Source: Vreelandella hamiltonii (GTDB taxonomy: Bacteria; Pseudomonadota; Gammaproteobacteria; Pseudomonadales; Halomonadaceae). From it: DNA of 42,592 nucleotides. The stretch lies in contig NZ_BMXN01000029.1 in the NCBI RefSeq assembly GCF_014651775.1, positions 1-42,592 on the forward strand, read 5' to 3'. Of the stretch, positions 34,790-42,592 are shown piece by piece (positions within the stretch are counted from its first letter, which is position 1; each line of letters opens with the position of its first letter). A program made the translations under genes and the position numbers. The notes beneath the pieces are model-generated. The model did not search any database. It had not been told where the DNA came from and saw only the letters and a program-made list of their open reading frames with translations.

Positions 34790-36064
34790 ATGTCTTCTGC
34801 CCAACAGCTACTCTTGACCGCGCTGCGCTGTGATATCGACAACCTTCATCATTTGGCCACCACCGCCGATATCGTCAGCGATATCAGTCAGTTCATCCAC
34901 GTTCTGCAGCGCGAACGGGGCGCTTCGACCATTTATCTGGCTTCCCAGGGGAAGCGTTTCAAGGCACGCCGCGCCACCTACCTCGAACATAGCCAAAGTG
35001 CCGAGGCGGCCATGCGCCAGCGGCTGGAAGCTCTGGGCCAGGAAGTTCGCTCACAGGCAGAGGCCAGGCTGCTTCGCCGCATAGCGGGTGTGTGGCAAGC
35101 CCTGGATGAACTTCCGGCGCTGCGCCGCGCCATCGATCAGTTCACGATTTCGCCGGATGCGGCCACGCAGGCATTCAACCACTTGATCAGCGGGTTGCTG
35201 GCCATCGTTTTCGAAGCCGCCGACACGGCCGTAGACCCCGACATTACGCGGGCACTGGTGGCCATCTTCCATCTGATGCAGGGCAAGGAGCTGGCCGGGC
35301 AAGAGCGCGCCTGCGGCGCCTTCGGGTTTACGCTGGGGCACTTCGATGACGCGCACCGTGAACTGCTCAACCAGCTGATGGCCGCGCAGCAGCGCTGTTT
35401 CGACACCTTTGCCGAATTTGCCACCGCCGAGGCGTTGGCCACCTGGCAGCAGGCGCTTTCGCCCAAGACGTTGGCGGGCATCCGCGAGCTTCGCGATATC
35501 GCCTGCCAGCGCGCCAACGCGCCCATAGGCGTCAGCGACTCGCTGGGCGAAACCTGGTACGAACTCACCACGCTGCGGCTGGATACCATCAAGGCGGTGG
35601 AAGATACGCTCAACACGCAGCTGACCGCCCTGTGCCATCTCAAAATCGCCGAGGCCCGCAGGGCTCTGGAGCACGCCACCAGCACCCCGGGCCATCCGCT
35701 GCCCGCCCCCTGCGAGCAGCTGCTCATGCTGGCCCCCTCGCAACCGCTGGGCGACCTGACGGCCAGCGCGCTTCACTCGCCGCTCAGCCGGTCGCTGATC
35801 GAGCTGGCTCAGGCTCAGTCCAGCCGGCTGCAGGGCTTGAGCGACGAGCTGGAAAATACCCGCAAGGCCCTGCGAGAACGAAAGCTGATCGAGCGTGCCA
35901 AGGGGCTGATCATGGCCCACCAGGGCATGAGCGAAGAGGAGGCGTACCGTTTTCTACGCAAGACCTCCATGGACCAGAGCCGTAGCATGGCCGACATGGC
36001 CCAGTCGATTCTCGACCTTTCAGCGATGCTGCAGCGTAAAGATGACAAGCGCCAGCGCCATTGA
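34790..36064 (+). CDS. nasR: Nitrate-sensing NIT-ANTAR antiterminator, NasR-like
   Basis: This 424-residue cytoplasmic protein has an N-terminal NIT (nitrate/nitrite-sensing) helical domain over about residues 30-290. Its signature is FIHVLQRERGASTIYLASQG, followed by MQGKELAGQERACGAFGF near 165. The C-terminal ANTAR RNA-binding domain (about 345-415) reads LRERKLIERAKGLIMAHQGMS, then EEEAYRFLRKTSMDQSRSMADMAQSIL. In Klebsiella the same two-domain NasR binds nitrate and then a leader RNA hairpin to stop early termination of the nitrate assimilation operon. The gene follows narK by 73 bases and has AAGGAA before its ATG. The main target leader may be elsewhere; the narK leader and the hairpin just upstream are local candidates. 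Confidence 0.93.
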   Translation: MSSAQQLLLTALRCDIDNLHHLATTADIVSDISQFIHVLQRERGASTIYLASQGKRFKARRATYLEHSQSAEAAMRQRLEALGQEVRSQAEARLLRRIAGVWQALDELPALRRAIDQFTISPDAATQAFNHLISGLLAIVFEAADTAVDPDITRALVAIFHLMQGKELAGQERACGAFGFTLGHFDDAHRELLNQLMAAQQRCFDTFAEFATAEALATWQQALSPKTLAGIRELRDIACQRANAPIGVSDSLGETWYELTTLRLDTIKAVEDTLNTQLTALCHLKIAEARRALEHATSTPGHPLPAPCEQLLMLAPSQPLGDLTASALHSPLSRSLIELAQAQSSRLQGLSDELENTRKALRERKLIERAKGLIMAHQGMSEEEAYRFLRKTSMDQSRSMADMAQSILDLSAMLQRKDDKRQRH

Positions 36065-36174
36065 TGGCCGTCTGGCACCTTGCAATTTGCCAGGGGCACC
36101 CGCATAAACGGTGTATTCGAAAGCGTGCTAATAAATCAAGCCGCTTGACCATGACCGTTTAAGCAGGTGTCACC

Positions 36175-37173
36175 ATGAGCCAACTTGCCAACACTGCGCT
36201 GTCTGTTCTGGACCTGGCGCCCATTCGTCAAGGCGGCAGTGCCGCCGAGACCTTTCAAGACAGCGTGGCCCTGGCCCAGCACACGGAGCGGTTGGGCTAC
36301 CAGCGCTACTGGCTGGCCGAGCATCACAATATTGCGGGTATCGCCAGCGCCGCCACGGCCGTGCTGATTGGCCACGTGGCAGGGCAAACGTCCACCATTC
36401 GCGTTGGCAGCGGCGGCATCATGCTGCCCAACCACCCCCCACTGGTGGTGGCCGAGCAGTTCGGCACCCTGGAGACACTCTACCCCGGCCGGATCGACCT
36501 GGGGCTGGGCCGTGCCCCTGGCTCGGATGGCGCGACCATGCGTGCCATTCGGCGGCACGCCCAGTCGGGTGTCGATGACTTTCCAGAACAGCTGGAAGAG
36601 CTGCGCCGCTACCTGGGCGAAGCCCAGCCCCAGCAAACCGTCAAGGCCGTGCCGGGCCAGGGCACCCATGTGCCCATCTGGCTGCTCGGGTCCAGTGGCT
36701 ACAGCGCCCAATTGGCCGCCAGGCTAGGGCTCCCCTTCGCCTTTGCTGCGCAGTTTGCGCCGGGCTATCTCTTCGAAGCGCTGCGCCTGTACCGCGACCA
36801 ATTCCAGCCCTCCGAGCATCTGGCAGAACCCTACGCCATGGTAGGATTACCCGTGATGGCGGCCGACAGCGACGACCTGGCCCACTATCTGGCCACGACT
36901 GCCCAGCAGAAGTTTCTCAATTTGATTCGCGGCCGTCCAACGCAGTCACAACCCCCGGTCGATCATCTGGACTGGAGCCCCATGGAGCGCGCCCAGGTCG
37001 CCCAGTTTCTTGGCGCGGCCATCATTGGTGGCCCTGAAACGGTCAAGGAGCAGCTGGCCGACTTCCAGGCACGTACCGGGGCCAACGAGCTGATGATCAA
37101 CAGTGACTTCTATCAGCACGCGGACCGCCTGCGCAGTTATGAGATCGTCGCGTCAGTCGTCAAGGACGCCTGA
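36175..37173 (+). CDS. Luciferase-like (LLM-class) flavin-dependent oxidoreductase
   Basis: This 332-residue protein of the bacterial luciferase-like superfamily is close to the stand-alone YhbW/MsnO8-type subgroup. It starts [19 protein letters not shown], and has [20 protein letters not shown] near 47, [21 protein letters not shown] near 80 and [10 protein letters not shown] near 112, all typical of this subgroup. The fold is an FMN-dependent TIM barrel in the cytoplasm. No substrate can be assigned. The ATG at 36175 follows AGGTG. It is apparently a single gene, convergent with the LysE-type exporter. Confidence 0.93.
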   Translation: MSQLANTALSVLDLAPIRQGGSAAETFQDSVALAQHTERLGYQRYWLAEHHNIAGIASAATAVLIGHVAGQTSTIRVGSGGIMLPNHPPLVVAEQFGTLETLYPGRIDLGLGRAPGSDGATMRAIRRHAQSGVDDFPEQLEELRRYLGEAQPQQTVKAVPGQGTHVPIWLLGSSGYSAQLAARLGLPFAFAAQFAPGYLFEALRLYRDQFQPSEHLAEPYAMVGLPVMAADSDDLAHYLATTAQQKFLNLIRGRPTQSQPPVDHLDWSPMERAQVAQFLGAAIIGGPETVKEQLADFQARTGANELMINSDFYQHADRLRSYEIVASVVKDA

Positions 37174-37192
37174 CACGTTCACCTGGTGACTT

Positions 37193-37825
37193 TCAGCCTT
37201 TGGCAATCAAGAAAGCACCTGCCGCCAGCATCAAGGAACCTGCTGTGCGGTTGGTGCCCTTCTGGGCGCGTTCGGATTGGAAAAAGCGCCGTGCCGACGA
37301 GGCAAACGACGCCACCAGCATCAGCCCCATCATCAAGCCCACCAGGGTAAGCCCAACCACCAGCAGCATGTCGCCATGGTTCAGCGTGGTCAGGTCGATG
37401 AAGGTGGGTAGAAACGCGATATAAAACAGGATGACCTTCGGGTTGGAGGCCGAGATCAGGAACCCTTGGGTCAGCCCCTTGAGGGCCTCACGAGCGGATG
37501 TGGCCGCCACGGGCGCACCGCCTTCCAGGCTCGGGGGCGTGACGCTGGCCGTCCACATTTTCCAGCCCAGATAAAACAGGTAAGCCGCGCCCACATAGCG
37601 CAACACGGTGAAGGCTTCACCCCAGTTTTCTGCCAAGGCAGCCAGCCCATAGAAGGCCAGCATCAGATAGATGACATCACTCACGGTCATGCCCAACGCC
37701 AGCGGCCAGCAGGCGCGCACGCCTTGGGACATCCCCTTGGCCAGCAGCGCAAAGATACCGGGGCCAGGAGTAATGGCGAAGACGAAGATCGCCACGAAAT
37801 AGGTCAGGGCACTCTCGAGGGTCAT
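37193..37825 (-). CDS. LysE/RhtB-family amino-acid exporter
   Basis: This 210-residue inner-membrane protein has six hydrophobic segments. The family signature at the N-terminus reads VFAITPGPGIFALLAKGMSQG (residues 13-33), and YLFYLGWKMW lies near residue 85. FLISASNPKVILFYIAFLPTF near 128 is also diagnostic. The family exports amino acids or derivatives such as homoserine, threonine or lysine; the substrate here is open. The ATG at 37825 is chosen because GGGGAG lies eight bases upstream; earlier in-frame starts at 37840 and 37864 would cover that site. It is divergent from a GNAT gene with an 83-base gap. Confidence 0.92.
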   Translation of the reverse strand: MTLESALTYFVAIFVFAITPGPGIFALLAKGMSQGVRACWPLALGMTVSDVIYLMLAFYGLAALAENWGEAFTVLRYVGAAYLFYLGWKMWTASVTPPSLEGGAPVAATSAREALKGLTQGFLISASNPKVILFYIAFLPTFIDLTTLNHGDMLLVVGLTLVGLMMGLMLVASFASSARRFFQSERAQKGTNRTAGSLMLAAGAFLIAKG

Positions 37826-37847
37826 GTGACGGCTCCCCATCTTTCGG

Positions 37848-37875
37848 TTGACGCTTACAGGCATCCGCTTATGCT
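37848..37875 (+). promoter_or_regulatory. Candidate promoter of the GNAT gene
   Basis: TTGACG (37848-37853), a 16-base spacer and TATGCT (37870-37875) lie 33 bases before the GNAT start. Five of six -35 and four of six -10 bases match sigma-70 consensus. Confidence 0.5.
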
Positions 37876-37908
37876 AGCGTATGCCATGTCTTGTATGCAG
37901 GAATACTC

Positions 37909-38415
37909 ATGCAGCGTTTTGCATTTACCCCGATGACCCGCGACGATTTCGCCCTGTTCTGGCCAACGTTCCAGACCATTGTAGCGGCACAGGAAACGTA
38001 CGCGATAGACCCCGACATCACCTTTGATGATGCCTACCACCTATGGTGTACGCTGCCGCTGCACAGCCTGGCCGTCAAGGACAAGCAAGGTCAGCTGCTG
38101 GGGGCTTATTACCTCAAGGCCAATGCCGCAGGCCCCGGCAAGCATGTCTGCAACTGCGGCTATATGGTGACACCCCATGCACGCGGCAAAGGCGTGGCCC
38201 GCGCCATGTGCGAACACTCTCAGGTGCTGGCCGGTGACGCTGGCTTCGAGGCGATGCAGTTCAATGCCGTCGTGGCCAGCAATCACGTCGCGGTCGCCCT
38301 GTGGCAGCGGCTGGGGTTTGCCATTGTCGGCACCGTACCCCAGGCGTTTCGCCATCCGTCGCAGGGGCTGGTGGACACCTATGTCATGCACAAGCGGCTG
38401 GTGAAAGATGCCTAG
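37909..38415 (+). CDS. GNAT-family N-acetyltransferase
   Basis: This 168-residue acetyl-CoA-dependent transferase has the GNAT acetyl-CoA loop at VTPHARGKGVARAMCEH (R/Q-x-x-G-x-G/A form) near residues 86-102. A beta-4/beta-5 region follows (FEAMQFNAVVASNHVAVALWQRLGFAIVGTVPQAF). The acceptor substrate is unknown. The start at 37909 follows AGGAAT; an in-frame TTG at 37891 is less likely. It is divergent from the LysE-type exporter, so a linked role in amino-acid detoxification is conceivable but unproven. Confidence 0.92.
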   Translation: MQRFAFTPMTRDDFALFWPTFQTIVAAQETYAIDPDITFDDAYHLWCTLPLHSLAVKDKQGQLLGAYYLKANAAGPGKHVCNCGYMVTPHARGKGVARAMCEHSQVLAGDAGFEAMQFNAVVASNHVAVALWQRLGFAIVGTVPQAFRHPSQGLVDTYVMHKRLVKDA

Positions 38416-38450
38416 TACAGTGGGCCAGCCAGTTTACTTCGCGCGGATGC

Positions 38451-40181
38451 TTACGATTTGAGCTCTATCCCGTATTCACGGGGGTGAACCACGCCTTCCA
38501 GCTTGCCTATTTGCGGCATGTCCTCCTTCCCCATCACGGTATGCATATTGGTATCGGGGAAACGCAGGTTCTTGACGACCTGAACCTGGGTGGGCATGCC
38601 TTTGCCATCGATGTCCATGATCCACGCCAGAAAGCCCCCCGAGAACTTCGCCAGACTGCCAATGGGATACAGGCCGTAGGCCTGAATATACTCCACCAGA
38701 ATGGTTTTATCGTACGCCCTGTCCGCTTCATAAATCATGCGATAGGCGTCCAGAGGCGTTCTGGGTGGTATGCCATTGCGACCGTGGGTCAGTTTGTTGA
38801 CGGCCTTGATGACACTGAGCAGGCGAATCAACTCGGATAACTGATCGCCGCGTTTACCCTTCGGGTAGCCGGAACCATCCAGACGCTCGTTGGCATTGTC
38901 GATAATCTCCTGACACACCGGACTGGGGCTCCAGTCGAGCTCCATGAGCCTCTGGCGCAGTGCCGACACATGCCCGCGCAGAATCTCCTTCTGTACAGGG
39001 TTCATGTGTACTTTCAACGAGGGCAACTGAGGCCCCACCAATAGCGGTTTGCCCATGTCATGTATCAAAGTGCCCAGCATCGCTTCGCGAATCTGGGGGT
39101 CATAAGGGTCTCTGGTCAACAGCATATCGGCCAACTGGCAAGCCGCTTGTACCGCATGGCGCACCCATTCGGGTTCATCTCTCAAACAGGCAAGCGCAAA
39201 CATCAGAGCCTTGCGGTCCAACTCGATCAGATAACGCAGGGTGTCAACGCAGTCGTAAAGCACCTCACCGGGGAATGCATCATGCGTCTTGGTATACATC
39301 AGCCCCACCTGCATATGATGCGATACGTCGAGCACGCCTTTTTCCATGGGCGTCTGGCGTGAGCGTTTGTCTCGCTCCAGGGCCTCACGCTGCTGAATTT
39401 TCTTCTCTTTGGCACCGGCAATGAACAGCGTCGAATGGTAATCCATCTTGTCGTTTGCCCCTGTGCGGTAACCAGCTTCGTGTTCGGCTTCGGTCACGTA
39501 TCGAAACAAGGCCTCCGACTGGGCTGCCGAAAGCCGCACGAATTGAATCCCTATCGCCGCATGGCCATGATGCCCAAAAGGGCGAATGTGACGAACACAC
39601 CCTTCTGCAAAAAAACTTTCGCCATTGGGAAACTCGAGGGTGACACCAGGAATCTCCTGATCGACGCTCAACGCCAGACAATCCGTCAGACGCGTATCGA
39701 CCAGACACCCGCCCACCGACAGGTTGCGCACACGCCCATCGATACTGAGCTGATGGGGATAAACTTCGAGATTGACGCGCGCCTGCATGCCCAGAATGAA
39801 CGGTATGCGCATGGCACCTCGGTGATCATGAATGAACACCGACTCAGGTAGCTGGCACTCGAAACGGTAATGAGCTCGATCGGTCTTGAGCAACTTGGCA
39901 GCCACATTGGAGAGGCTGTAGGCCTCGCGTTCCAGCAGGTACTGCCCTTTCACGGCTTCGATATCGAGATTGACACAGCCCTGCCCAAGATAGCGCTCGA
40001 TATGCTGGCCTGCGTACTCGGCTTCCAGCACCAACCTTCCCGTCAGGAGATCCAATTCCGAGACGGCGGCGATCAGGGGGCTCGGCATGCCGTCAGAGTG
40101 AATGGAGAGCTCATGGGTATGCTGGAGCAAGGCGCGAATGACCTTGGCAGAAGGAAACTCATAACGGCTCTGGAGTAGCAT
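38451..40181 (-). CDS. PilZ protein with a degenerate HD-GYP domain
   Basis: This 576-residue cytoplasmic protein has a YcgR-like N-terminus (about 1-110). A PilZ domain follows, with the c-di-GMP motifs RGAMR (121-125) and NLSVGG (153-158). An HD-GYP-like domain spans about 285-500. In the latter, HD (374-375, LIHDMGK) and DGSGYP (435-440) are kept. The paired histidines before ERLDG are A430-N431, and both aspartates of the usual VADVFDAL are replaced (VIKAVNKLT, 457-465). With metal ligands missing, c-di-GMP hydrolysis is doubtful; it may be a c-di-GMP-responsive scaffold. The ATG at 40181 follows GAGGTG, which can pair with ACCTC just upstream. Confidence 0.88.
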   Translation of the reverse strand: MLLQSRYEFPSAKVIRALLQHTHELSIHSDGMPSPLIAAVSELDLLTGRLVLEAEYAGQHIERYLGQGCVNLDIEAVKGQYLLEREAYSLSNVAAKLLKTDRAHYRFECQLPESVFIHDHRGAMRIPFILGMQARVNLEVYPHQLSIDGRVRNLSVGGCLVDTRLTDCLALSVDQEIPGVTLEFPNGESFFAEGCVRHIRPFGHHGHAAIGIQFVRLSAAQSEALFRYVTEAEHEAGYRTGANDKMDYHSTLFIAGAKEKKIQQREALERDKRSRQTPMEKGVLDVSHHMQVGLMYTKTHDAFPGEVLYDCVDTLRYLIELDRKALMFALACLRDEPEWVRHAVQAACQLADMLLTRDPYDPQIREAMLGTLIHDMGKPLLVGPQLPSLKVHMNPVQKEILRGHVSALRQRLMELDWSPSPVCQEIIDNANERLDGSGYPKGKRGDQLSELIRLLSVIKAVNKLTHGRNGIPPRTPLDAYRMIYEADRAYDKTILVEYIQAYGLYPIGSLAKFSGGFLAWIMDIDGKGMPTQVQVVKNLRFPDTNMHTVMGKEDMPQIGKLEGVVHPREYGIELKS

Positions 40182-40750
40182 GGGACACCTCTATTATCAG
40201 GGAGGTTTTTTCCATGTAGACAGCCCGAAAAATTAACTCTTTGTTTTTATTGAATTATCACCAGCTTCCAAATACTGCTGAGCACCGCTGACACGACACA
40301 ATTTTTCACATGGGCTGATTACCCTAGCGTAGGCCAAGCGGAGAAAAACCACACGCATCATTCAAGGCAATAAGGGCATGAATGTGGACACCATAAGCCC
40401 TTTTTCGGTATCCATGGTTGAGCACATGCCTGCATCGTTAAAGTAGCCCTTCCTAAAAAAGACAAACTCTATAGTGCTTATAAAAAAACCTCACACATTA
40501 CCCAAATCCATTAAAGCAAATATAAGTTAGCCAACTAAATATCAAACCAAGACAACACTACATAAATTATGACAATAAAAATCAAACAATTACCAAAAGA
40601 AACAAATTCACTAAAATACGCCGACAAGCTATAGCACTTTATAGTTTAAAACAAGAATTTTAATTTATGTTAAAACCAATCAAACAACTGCTATCTTGAA
40701 GCACCCACATTAACGTCACTTCAGGCGTTGGGTCACAAAAGGAAAGGGAC
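40182..40750. other. A-rich gene-free region upstream of the MCP gene
   Basis: These 569 bases show no gene. Bases 40441-40720 are strikingly AT-rich against the surrounding high-GC DNA. By hand count the 120 bases at 40501-40620 are about 54% A and 6% G on the + strand. The segment could be curved DNA bound by H-NS-like proteins, or the promoter region of the chemoreceptor gene. The left end (40182-40206) holds the HD-GYP gene leader. A weak -10 like TATCTT (40692-40697) lies about 54 bases before the MCP start. Confidence 0.6.
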
Positions 40751-42421
40751 ATGCAAAATCTATCGGTCAAACGGCTGATCTCAGGGGCCTTGGTAGCGCT
40801 GCTGATCATGCTGGTGGTGGTAGGTGGCTTGGGCTACAAGGGAGAGCGCGAAGCCGCTTTCAGTCTCGAAGAAATAAATCAAATCAGTGCTCAGCAGTCT
40901 AGCGCGGCAGCGCGAGCAGAAGCCAATCTGATGGAGATGCGCGTTCGCCTGGAGCGTCTGTCGCAACACTACGCAAATGGCCTGGAGAGCCGCGTAGCGA
41001 CTGCGTTGGGCCATGCTCAGGCGAGTCTGTCGGTTGCCGATACACGGATGGCAGGACTCAATAGCGTGCCCACGACGCCTGGCACGCAGCGGCATACGTA
41101 TTTAGCCGCCATTAATGAAGCCTACAACAATATAACTCGCCCCGAGTTCAGAAGCGATTTGGCCAATGGAAATTATAGCGAGCTAATAAATTACAAAGAA
41201 ACGATCAACGACGGCTTCGTTGCCTTTGGAGATGCCGTCAGCAACTTCAATAACTATGCGCTCGATCGAGGAGAGGAAGTCACCAGTGAAACATTACGAG
41301 ATAGTCAAATATTGGGAATCACTGTCGGTATTCTAGTGCTCACGGCACTCGGTATCTATGCCGTGATGCAAGTGACCATCAATCGACATTTGGTATCGCC
41401 ACTACAGCGGGCTGTACAGATTTGTGAAAACATTGCCAAGGGCGACCTGACCAGCCATATCGAAGCCCGCGGGCGCAATGAGATGGGCCGCTTGTACAGC
41501 GCCATGGACGACATGCAGGAGCGTCTGGAAGAGATGATTGGCACGCTGAACCAGAGCAGTTCCGCCGTGGCCAGCAGTTCACAGCAAATTGCCAGTGGCA
41601 GTCAGGACCTGGCGTCACGCACCGAGCAGCAGGCGGCGGCACTCCAGCAAACCGCCGCCAGCATGGACGAGATCTCTTCCATCGTGCGCCAGAATGCCGA
41701 CACCGCCAGCCAGGCGGAGCTGTTGACCCAGGACGCATCACGCAAAGCCGAAACGGGCCAGCATAAATCGCAGCAAACCAGCCAGTTGATGCATGGGCTG
41801 GAAGAAAGCTCCAAACGGGTCAATGAAATCATTCAAGTGATCGACTCCATCGCCTTCCAGACCAATATCCTGGCGTTGAATGCCTCCGTGGAAGCAGCCC
41901 GTGCAGGCGAACATGGTCGTGGCTTTGCCGTCGTGGCCAGCGAAGTGCGCTCGCTGGCCACCAAAACCTCCAACTCCTCGAAAGAAATTCGCACCATGAT
42001 CGAGGACATCTCCCAGCGTATCGTGGAAGGGGCCAACCAGGCCCAGGAAAGTGGCGAAAGCATGGAGGAGATCAACCAGGCGATTCTGCGCGTCACCGAC
42101 ATGATGCAGGAGCTGGCCCTCTCGGCCAAGGAGCAGGAAGCCGGCATCAGCCAGATCAGCACCGCCGTCTCGCAGATGGATTCCGCCACTCAGGAGAACG
42201 TCTCTCTGGTAGAAGAGACCAGCACTGCCTCCGCCTCATTGCAGGACGAAGCCTCACGACTGGCCGAGCTGGTCAGCGAGTTCAAACTCAAACGCGCCAG
42301 CGAGCACCACGCCAACACCGGACTCCCGCTGTCGGTACAGCGAGCGTTCCAGGTCGCCTCAGCGCCTAAACTAGCATCTCCTACCCACCGCTCCACCACC
42401 CCGGAATGGGAAGCGTTCTGA
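40751..42421 (+). CDS. Methyl-accepting chemotaxis protein
   Basis: This 556-residue transmembrane chemoreceptor has TM1 around residues 8-28, a periplasmic helical sensor of about 160 residues (four-helix-bundle type), TM2 around 188-212 and a HAMP domain to about 265. The long signalling coiled coil carries the conserved tip [20 protein letters not shown], then [20 protein letters not shown], which binds CheA and CheW. Methylation helices flank it. The last residues, PEWEAF, match the xWxxF pentapeptide that tethers CheR and CheB in high-abundance receptors. The ATG follows AAAGGAAAGGG. The ligand is unknown. A terminator follows at 42463. Confidence 0.96.
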   Translation: MQNLSVKRLISGALVALLIMLVVVGGLGYKGEREAAFSLEEINQISAQQSSAAARAEANLMEMRVRLERLSQHYANGLESRVATALGHAQASLSVADTRMAGLNSVPTTPGTQRHTYLAAINEAYNNITRPEFRSDLANGNYSELINYKETINDGFVAFGDAVSNFNNYALDRGEEVTSETLRDSQILGITVGILVLTALGIYAVMQVTINRHLVSPLQRAVQICENIAKGDLTSHIEARGRNEMGRLYSAMDDMQERLEEMIGTLNQSSSAVASSSQQIASGSQDLASRTEQQAAALQQTAASMDEISSIVRQNADTASQAELLTQDASRKAETGQHKSQQTSQLMHGLEESSKRVNEIIQVIDSIAFQTNILALNASVEAARAGEHGRGFAVVASEVRSLATKTSNSSKEIRTMIEDISQRIVEGANQAQESGESMEEINQAILRVTDMMQELALSAKEQEAGISQISTAVSQMDSATQENVSLVEETSTASASLQDEASRLAELVSEFKLKRASEHHANTGLPLSVQRAFQVASAPKLASPTHRSTTPEWEAF

Positions 42422-42462
42422 CATTGGCTATGTTACTTAGCCCTATACAGTAATACTTGAAC

Positions 42463-42490
42463 AAAGAGAGCCCTTGCAGGCTCTCTTTAT
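42463..42490 (+). terminator. Intrinsic terminator after the MCP gene
   Basis: AAAGAGAGCC (42463-42472) pairs with GGCTCTCTTT (42479-42488) around CTTGCA, followed by TTTAT. It lies 42 bases past the MCP stop. The reverse strand also reads into a T-rich stretch, so it may work both ways. Confidence 0.8.
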
Positions 42491-42592
42491 CCTGAATCCG
42501 TGAAGCCGGCGCCGACACTTTCCCTATCACCGCCAGCGAGCACTTTTTGATCATTCGCCCCGTGCAAGTTGGCTTTCGCAAGCCCGTTATTG
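42487..42592 (-). CDS. Possible 3' end of a gene entering from the right edge
   Basis: On the minus strand one frame is open from the edge to TAA at 42489-42487. It gives about 34 residues including GLAKANLHGANDQKVLAGGD and ending GFTDSG. The fragment has no recognised family, and other frames are open for a similar length. The adjacent terminator-like hairpin supports a gene end here, but only weakly. Confidence 0.25.
   Translation of the reverse strand, partial: NNGLAKANLHGANDQKVLAGGDRESVGAGFTDSG

Noticed and set aside
36070..36100. A sigma-54 promoter before the luciferase-like gene (TGGCAC followed by TTTGC)
   Set aside because: The spacing between GG and GC is wrong; the site is better described as a short CTGGCA/TGCCAG stem.
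40660..40700. A flagellar (sigma-28) promoter before the MCP gene
   Set aside because: A TAAA with suitable spacing exists, but the -10 GCTATCTT matches GCCGATAA poorly.

Overview
The window looks like chromosome from a high-GC gammaproteobacterium. The gene content (NupC/Tsx nucleoside salvage, large MscS-type channel, CZB and MCP chemoreceptor proteins, NIT-ANTAR nitrate regulator) best suggests a Halomonas-like member of the Halomonadaceae. This taxonomic reading is an inference from protein character; no rRNA gene is present. No tRNA, CRISPR array, insertion sequence or phage gene was seen.

Layout. (1) 1-7117, + strand: the end of an unidentified gene, then nucleoside uptake (tsx, nupC) and a full deoxynucleoside breakdown set (deoC, deoA, deoB, deoD, cdd). 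A terminator-like hairpin separates uptake from catabolism, and a strong hairpin lies between deoB and deoD. (2) 7114-11448, - strand: a disaccharide-type operon, thuA-thuB-(sugar-binding protein), then a terminator and a LacI-type regulator. Two identical 14-bp palindromes lie upstream of thuA, and a 12-bp inverted repeat there contains the thuA ribosome binding site. No permease or ATPase genes accompany the binding protein. (3) 11503-17043: a membrane protein of unknown function, a TerB-like/J-domain protein preceded by 14-bp tandem repeats, a small membrane protein with a degenerate J-like N-terminus, and a large MscS-family channel. (4) 17153-20841: an overlapping pair of a putative amidoligase (glutamine-synthetase-like fold) and a class-I glutamine amidotransferase/C26 hydrolase, then tpx, a GuaA-like amidotransferase and endonuclease V. 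The pair is the best candidate here for poorly described chemistry. (5) 20987-26066: DEAD-box helicase with a structured upstream region, CsbD and PRC-barrel stress proteins, glutathionyl-hydroquinone reductase, LysR regulator. (6) 26678-30673: a peptidoglycan block with an M23 endopeptidase and two L,D-transpeptidase-fold proteins, one with an apparent one-base frameshift next to its signal peptide. (7) 30821-33030: a soluble CZB protein with a degraded chemoreceptor tip, and a patatin-like lipase. (8) 33364-36064: nitrate transporter narK behind a sigma-54 promoter with a consensus IHF site, followed by a NIT-ANTAR antiterminator (nasR-like). (9) 36175-42592: luciferase-like oxidoreductase, LysE exporter, GNAT acetyltransferase, a PilZ protein with a degenerate HD-GYP domain, and a methyl-accepting chemotaxis protein ending in a CheR-type pentapeptide.

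How the parts work together. Tsx and NupC bring nucleosides across the two membranes. Cdd, DeoA and DeoD deaminate or phosphorolyse them, DeoB isomerises pentose 1-phosphate, and DeoC splits deoxyribose 5-phosphate. The thu-like genes probably oxidise a disaccharide under LacI control. NarK and the NIT-ANTAR protein form a nitrate uptake/sensing pair that the sequence places under nitrogen (sigma-54) control. The reductase genes they would serve are not in the window.
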